A DNA stretch of 64,000 bases, taken from the NCBI GenBank assembly GCA_910576535.1, contig CAJTKK010000007.1:62001-126000 (forward strand). The letters are read 5' to 3'. Origin of the DNA: an uncultured Lachnospiraceae bacterium (GTDB taxonomy: Bacteria; Bacillota; Clostridia; Lachnospirales; Lachnospiraceae). The position numbers were made by a program, and so were the translations under genes. Under the pieces are notes generated by a model, which did not search any database, was not told the origin of the DNA, and worked only from the letters and a program-made list of their open reading frames with translations. Shown piece by piece: positions 60,419 through 64,000 of this stretch (positions within the stretch are counted from its first letter, which is position 1; the number at the start of each line of letters is the position of its first letter).

Positions 60419-61012
60419 TTAAGCTTCCACGCCTATCAGCTTATCAAATTTATCCATAACCGCCTGATAGGTCTGCTGACTGATGTCAGGCAAAGATTTG
60501 CCCCAAGCGCTGGTTGCTTCATCAAAGCCTTTTTTGAAAGCGTCTCTCATTTTTTCAAGCTGTTTCGGGTCGTCCCCTGCCAACGCAGTAGCAAAATCAA
60601 CGATACGGCTGGAAGTCTGCTCTACGCCCCAATACCCGTCTTCTGCAATATCTTTTTCTGCCTGTGCTTTTGTTGCAGCATCAACAGTAAAGTCACCGCT
60701 TGCAAGGAAACGCCAGATGCTGTCTGCTTTTCCAATGGTCTGCCCCTGCTTGGAGATCATCTGTTCTACGAGGCTCTTTAACTGTGAAACACGGGCATCG
60801 GAATCTGCTTTTAATTTAGCTACCAAATCAGGATCCGCTTTCTTCGGCGTTTTCTGTGTAGTTGCCTGAGTGGAAGAAGAAGGCTCATAAACAACGCCGT
60901 TATTTTCTTCTTTTTTTGTTGTTTCCGTTTTTTCGGCTGTTTTTGCCGAAGTATTGTATGTGCCGTACAAATCGGCAGCGCTTGATGTGTTTGTAACTCC
61001 GTTTACGCTCAT
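60419..61012 (-). CDS. Uncharacterised cytoplasmic protein, 197 residues
   Basis: I do not recognise the family with confidence. Residues 1-65 are low complexity, rich in Thr, Ser, Ala and Lys. Residues 66-197 look like a compact helical domain: LKADSDARVSQLKSLVEQMI, SIWRFLASGDFTVDAATKAQ, DGYWGVEQTSSRIVDFATAL and a C-terminal YQAVMDKFDKLIG. There is no signal or membrane segment. The start has an excellent AAGGAGGG site on the reverse strand, and a strong terminator follows, so it is a real and probably well-expressed single gene. Its long low-complexity head resembles export or flagellar-associated proteins, but no such genes are nearby. Confidence 0.75.
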   Translation of the reverse strand: MSVNGVTNTSSAADLYGTYNTSAKTAEKTETTKKEENNGVVYEPSSSTQATTQKTPKKADPDLVAKLKADSDARVSQLKSLVEQMISKQGQTIGKADSIWRFLASGDFTVDAATKAQAEKDIAEDGYWGVEQTSSRIVDFATALAGDDPKQLEKMRDAFKKGFDEATSAWGKSLPDISQQTYQAVMDKFDKLIGVEA

Positions 61013-61342
61013 TTCAAACCCTCCTTGGATATGTAGATAATAATTTTTTGTACACCGATTAAGTAAAATACACCTAATCTATAACATATATCGGCATTTA
61101 CCAAATATTAGATAAGAGTAATATATGCAAAATCGTTTTTTCGTGCTACAGCTAACTGTATAAGGGTGAAGAGCTGCAAATGCAAAAGGAAAGGGAACAG
61201 GGATGAAACAGCATAGGCAGCGGAATCCTGCATTTATACGGATTTCCATAAATAAGGCCCATAGGATGGACATTGACGAAACAGCCGATATTATATATAA
61301 TGAAGTACAATTCATGTATACAAAATGCAGACGAGGTAGCAT
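61013..61342. promoter_or_regulatory. Divergent intergenic region with the ispE promoter
   Basis: In this 330-base gap TTGACG (61273-61278) and TATAAT (61296-61301) are exactly 17 bases apart and would drive ispE. The half next to the uncharacterised reverse-strand gene is AT-rich; I could not find a well-spaced promoter for it. No other element is seen. Confidence 0.6.
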
Positions 61343-62254
61343 ATGATTTCAAATAATGAAAACAGCTTGACGAGAAAGGCTTATGCCAAAATCAATTTGG
61401 CGCTGGATGTCATAAGACGGAGGGAAGATGGATATCATGAAGTAAGGATGATTATGCAGACAGTGGATCTGTATGATGTATTAACCTTTATAAAGACCAG
61501 CTCCCCGGGAATTACAGTCGTGACTGACAAAGAGGGGCTTCCGGGGGATGAAAGCAACCTGATTTATAAAGCGGTGCGGCTGATTATGGAAAATTACCCG
61601 GTTCACCAAGGGGTGAGGATTGAACTGGAAAAAAGAATCCCTATGGCGGCAGGGATGGCGGGAGGAAGTACGGATGCGGCTGCCGTTTTCCATGGCTTGA
61701 ATGAACTGTTCGGCTTAGGGATGTCAGAAAATGAAATGTGTGCGTTAGGGGTTAAGATAGGGGCGGATGTTCCTTATTGCATACAAGGGGGGACTGCGTT
61801 ATCGGAAGGGATCGGGGAAGTTCTGACAAAACTGGAGGATGCCCCGCCTTGCTACGTGCTCATTGCAAAACCGGATATTGATGTATCCACCAAGTATGTA
61901 TATGAAAATCTCCGGGTTGACAAATTAGACAGGCATCCCGATATAGACGGGATGCGGGCGGCAATCGGGGAAGGGGATTTGCATAAGATGACAGGCTATA
62001 TGGAGAATGTGCTGGAGACGGTAACGGCAGCGGCCTATCCGGTCATTGGGGAAATCAAAGACTTTATGAAGGACAGGGGTGCATTAAATGCGTTAATGAG
62101 CGGCAGCGGCCCTACTGTTTTTGGCATTTTTGAAAGGGAAGAGGAAGCAAGGAAAGCCTATGCGGAATTAAAGGAGGCTTTCCTTGCGGATCAAATCTTT
62201 GTGTCGGAATGGGTCAGCGGGAAAAAGGCTTATGAAGACAGGAACCGGGCTTAG
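61343..62254 (+). CDS. ispE: 4-diphosphocytidyl-2-C-methyl-D-erythritol kinase
   Basis: The 303-residue GHMP kinase acts in the MEP isoprenoid pathway. It shows KAYAKINLALDVIRRREDGYHEV, the ATP-loop RIPMAAGMAGGSTDAAAVFHGL, GADVPYCIQGGTALSEGIGE and ALMSGSGPTVFGIF. The length is typical. The start follows GAGGTAGC. A GntR regulator gene follows after 15 bases and is likely cotranscribed. Confidence 0.96.
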   Translation: MISNNENSLTRKAYAKINLALDVIRRREDGYHEVRMIMQTVDLYDVLTFIKTSSPGITVVTDKEGLPGDESNLIYKAVRLIMENYPVHQGVRIELEKRIPMAAGMAGGSTDAAAVFHGLNELFGLGMSENEMCALGVKIGADVPYCIQGGTALSEGIGEVLTKLEDAPPCYVLIAKPDIDVSTKYVYENLRVDKLDRHPDIDGMRAAIGEGDLHKMTGYMENVLETVTAAAYPVIGEIKDFMKDRGALNALMSGSGPTVFGIFEREEEARKAYAELKEAFLADQIFVSEWVSGKKAYEDRNRA

Positions 62255-62269
62255 AAAAGGGGCGGATAT

Positions 62270-62956
62270 ATGGCAAAGGATCAGTTACAGGTAAATATGG
62301 ATGAATTTCTGCCGCTAAGGGACGTAGTGTTTCATACTTTGCGGAAAGCGATATTAACAGGGGAGTTAAAGCCGGGGGAACGGCTGATGGAGATTCATCT
62401 TGCTTCCCGGCTTGGAGTCAGCCGGACGCCTATCCGGGAAGCGATACGTAAGTTAGAGTTAGAAGGCCTGGTTACCATGATACCCAGACGCGGGGCGCAA
62501 GTGGCGCAGATAACGGAAAAGAGCCTGAAAGATGTGCTGGAGGTACGCAGGGCATTGGATGCTTTATGCGCAGAACTTGCCTGTGACAGGATATCCAAAG
62601 AAGAGATGGGGCAGTTAAAAGAAGCCTGCGCCGGATTTGAGGAAGCGACGAAAACAAGGGATGCAACTGTGATTGCAAAAGCGGATGTGGCATTGCATGA
62701 TATTATTGTGGCGGCCACCGGAAACCGGCGGTTGGTGCAACTTGTCAATAATCTGGCAGAACAGATGTACAGATACCGTTTTGAATATATAAAAGATGAA
62801 AGTCAGCATGGAAGACTGATTGAGGAGCATAGAATTATATACGAAAGTATTCTTAGAAAAGACAGGCAGGCGGCGGCAGAGGCAGCTAAGGTGCATATTG
62901 ATAATCAGGAAAAATCGGTGATACAGCAGATACGTTTGGACAATGGGCAAAAATAG
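62270..62956 (+). CDS. GntR-family regulator with FCD domain
   Basis: The 228-residue protein has an N-terminal winged helix (residues 15-75, LRKAILTGELKPGERLMEIH, LGVSRTPIREAIRKLELEGL). An all-helical FCD domain follows (residues 90-220, VLEVRRALDALCAELAC, DVALHDIIVAATGNRRLVQL, EEHRIIYESILRKDRQAAAE). The acidic and histidine residues DxxxH...H fit the metal-binding FCD type, which senses small acids. Its target is not evident; it may be autoregulated or act elsewhere. The start follows AGGGGCG. Confidence 0.92.
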   Translation: MAKDQLQVNMDEFLPLRDVVFHTLRKAILTGELKPGERLMEIHLASRLGVSRTPIREAIRKLELEGLVTMIPRRGAQVAQITEKSLKDVLEVRRALDALCAELACDRISKEEMGQLKEACAGFEEATKTRDATVIAKADVALHDIIVAATGNRRLVQLVNNLAEQMYRYRFEYIKDESQHGRLIEEHRIIYESILRKDRQAAAEAAKVHIDNQEKSVIQQIRLDNGQK

Positions 62957-63026
62957 TGTATAAATGTTTCAAATATAGGGAAGACTTTCTTTGTCGGGAA
63001 ATAGAAAAACAGATAGGGGAAGTCTG

Positions 63027-63401
63027 ATGAAAAAGATATGGGAAACAGGGATTATATTATTTTCGGTAATGGGATTTTGGGGTATGATATATCCTGATTT
63101 GTGCTTTACGCAGGACGTATGCGGGGTAGTTCAGGATGATGGGGAAAATATGGGGGCGGATAACGGCGATGGAAAGAGCTGGCCTGAAAGGAGCGAAAAC
63201 GAAGAAGAAACAGGCCTGGCCGGCGGAACAGAGGACGGCCTGGTTGGCGGCGGTTATGAATCTTTGCAAGGCCTTGGCGGGGAAGATTTCTTTACCGGGC
63301 TGTGCGGGGCAGCGCCGGGTCAGATCAGGTTAAAAAGCAGGCTATATGAGATGATAAAATCAGAAAGTAAAGGAAACAGCGATGGAGCTAAAAATAGATA
63401 A
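63027..63401 (+). CDS. Small exported protein of unknown function
   Basis: The 124-residue protein has a signal-like N-terminus (MKKIWETGIILFSVMGFWGM). The rest is polar and low complexity, rich in Gly, Glu and Asp (DDGENMGADNGDGKSWPERS, GLAGGTEDGLVGGGYE). The C-terminal FFTGLCGAAPGQIRLKSRLYE is the only part that might be folded. I do not recognise it. ATG 63027 follows AGGGGAAG. Its last 20 bases overlap murI, so the pair is coupled. Confidence 0.6.
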   Translation: MKKIWETGIILFSVMGFWGMIYPDLCFTQDVCGVVQDDGENMGADNGDGKSWPERSENEEETGLAGGTEDGLVGGGYESLQGLGGEDFFTGLCGAAPGQIRLKSRLYEMIKSESKGNSDGAKNR

Positions 63402-64000
63402 GGAAATGCCGGCGGATGCACCGGTAGGGGTGTTTGATTCCGGGGTGGGCGGCTTGACTGTGGCGAGGGAGATCATGCGTCAGATCCCCAATGAGAAAAT
63501 TATATATTTTGGCGATACTGCCAGGGTACCCTACGGAAGCAAATCCAAAGAAACAATTACAAAGTATTCCAGGCAGATTGTCCGTTTTCTGCAGGAACAG
63601 CAAGTTAAGGCGATTGTAGTCGCTTGTAATACAGCGAGCGCATATGCATTGGATGAGATAGAGAAGGAACTGGATATCCCGATGATGGGCGTAGTGAAGC
63701 CAGGCGCGAAAGCAGCAGTGGAAGTGACAAAAAACGGAAGGATAGGAGTGATTGGGACAGAAGGGACAATCGGCAGCCATATCTACTCTACATATATCAA
63801 TCAAATTGACCCGGGGATAAAAGTAACCGGAAAGGCCTGCCCGCTGTTCGTGCCTTTAGTGGAGGAGGGGCTTTGGCAGGATCCGGTGACGGATGAAATT
63901 GCTGTAAGATATCTAAGCGGTCTTGTGGAAAGCGGGATCGACACTTTGATTTTAGGGTGTACCCATTATCCTTTAATCCGTTCCACGCTGGGAAGGATCG
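63382..64000 (+). CDS. murI: Glutamate racemase (5' part, cut by the window end)
   Basis: The first 206 codons are present and open to the window edge. The protein reads MELKIDKEMPADAPVGVFDS and continues GVGGLTVAREIM, with the catalytic aspartate in FDSG. C82 in VVACNTASAYAL and the second cysteine in LILGCTHYPLI form the two-base racemase pair. It makes D-glutamate for peptidoglycan. The start is ATG 63382, seven bases after AAAGGA, overlapping the end of the small exported protein gene. Confidence 0.97.
   Translation, partial: MELKIDKEMPADAPVGVFDSGVGGLTVAREIMRQIPNEKIIYFGDTARVPYGSKSKETITKYSRQIVRFLQEQQVKAIVVACNTASAYALDEIEKELDIPMMGVVKPGAKAAVEVTKNGRIGVIGTEGTIGSHIYSTYINQIDPGIKVTGKACPLFVPLVEEGLWQDPVTDEIAVRYLSGLVESGIDTLILGCTHYPLIRSTLGRI

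Noticed and set aside
61084..61292. GCCGATAT-like sequences resembling sigma-28 -10 boxes on both strands of the 330-base divergent gap
   Set aside because: No TAAA element lies at the required 15-base distance. On the forward strand the sequence falls inside the spacer of a good sigma-A promoter, and no flagellar genes are nearby.

Overview
The window is chromosomal DNA of a spore-forming Firmicute, most probably a gut member of the Lachnospiraceae. The evidence is consistent AGGAGG-type ribosome binding sites with frequent GTG/TTG starts, a sporulation gene set (spoVG, spoVT, spoIID, a SpoIIQ-like protein, a SPOCS/LysM coat-type protein), clostridial glgD and xpaC-telA pairs, and galacto-N-biose and Amadori-sugar loci typical of intestinal Clostridia. 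I see no insertion sequence, prophage, CRISPR array, rRNA or tRNA. The gene at the left edge (glgD) and the one at the right edge (murI) are cut by the window.

Layout. 1-5.6 kb: end of glgD, spoVG, pth, mfd. 5.7-9.9 kb: an ECF sigma factor overlapping its probable anti-sigma partner, then an xpaC-telA pair. 10-15.9 kb: an SPL-like radical SAM protein, a membrane-anchored amidase with a repeat-rich cytoplasmic tail, an ArsC/Spx-like protein, pncB, degV and reverse-strand spoVT. 16-18.3 kb: two secreted proteins of unknown role, one with a CGNC thioredoxin-like domain and a repeat stalk. 18.3-26.1 kb: an isoleucine T-box leader with ileS, glycogen phosphorylase, and a two-domain polyphosphate kinase 2.

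26.2-34.4 kb is a galacto-N-biose/lacto-N-biose module: nahK, a reverse-strand AraC regulator, then a forward operon of a lipoprotein binding protein, two permeases, a 56-residue membrane protein and a GH112 phosphorylase. It would import mucin- or milk-type disaccharides, split them by phosphorolysis and phosphorylate the released hexosamine. 34.6-36.9 kb: an aconitase-superfamily hydratase. 37-41.8 kb: an envelope/sporulation cluster (SH3-amidase, EF-hand-like protein, SpoIID, catalytically dead SpoIIQ-like protein). 42-47.6 kb: an amidohydrolase, ddl, murF and an O-antigen-ligase-like membrane protein.

47.7-53.7 kb: two tandem GntR/UTRA regulators divergent from an operon encoding an FrlB-type deglycase, a complete mannose-family PTS and a HAD phosphatase. 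This fits uptake and cleavage of glycated amino acids (fructoselysine or glucoselysine type). 53.8-58.7 kb: an acyltransferase, a PrcB-like lipoprotein, and pyrC-pyrK-pyrD. 58.8-64 kb: a SPOCS/LysM protein, an uncharacterised reverse-strand gene, ispE, a GntR/FCD regulator, a small exported protein and the start of murI.

Nothing here is obviously a wholly new system. The points most worth a second look are the 56-residue membrane protein in the GH112 operon, the paired UTRA regulators with recurring TGGTAT motifs at the deglycase promoter, the structured leader before the EF-hand-like gene, the dead LytM domain of the SpoIIQ-like protein, a dispersed intergenic repeat, and in-frame tandem repeats in three envelope-associated proteins. 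All functional assignments come from reading motifs and recalled family features; no database search was run.
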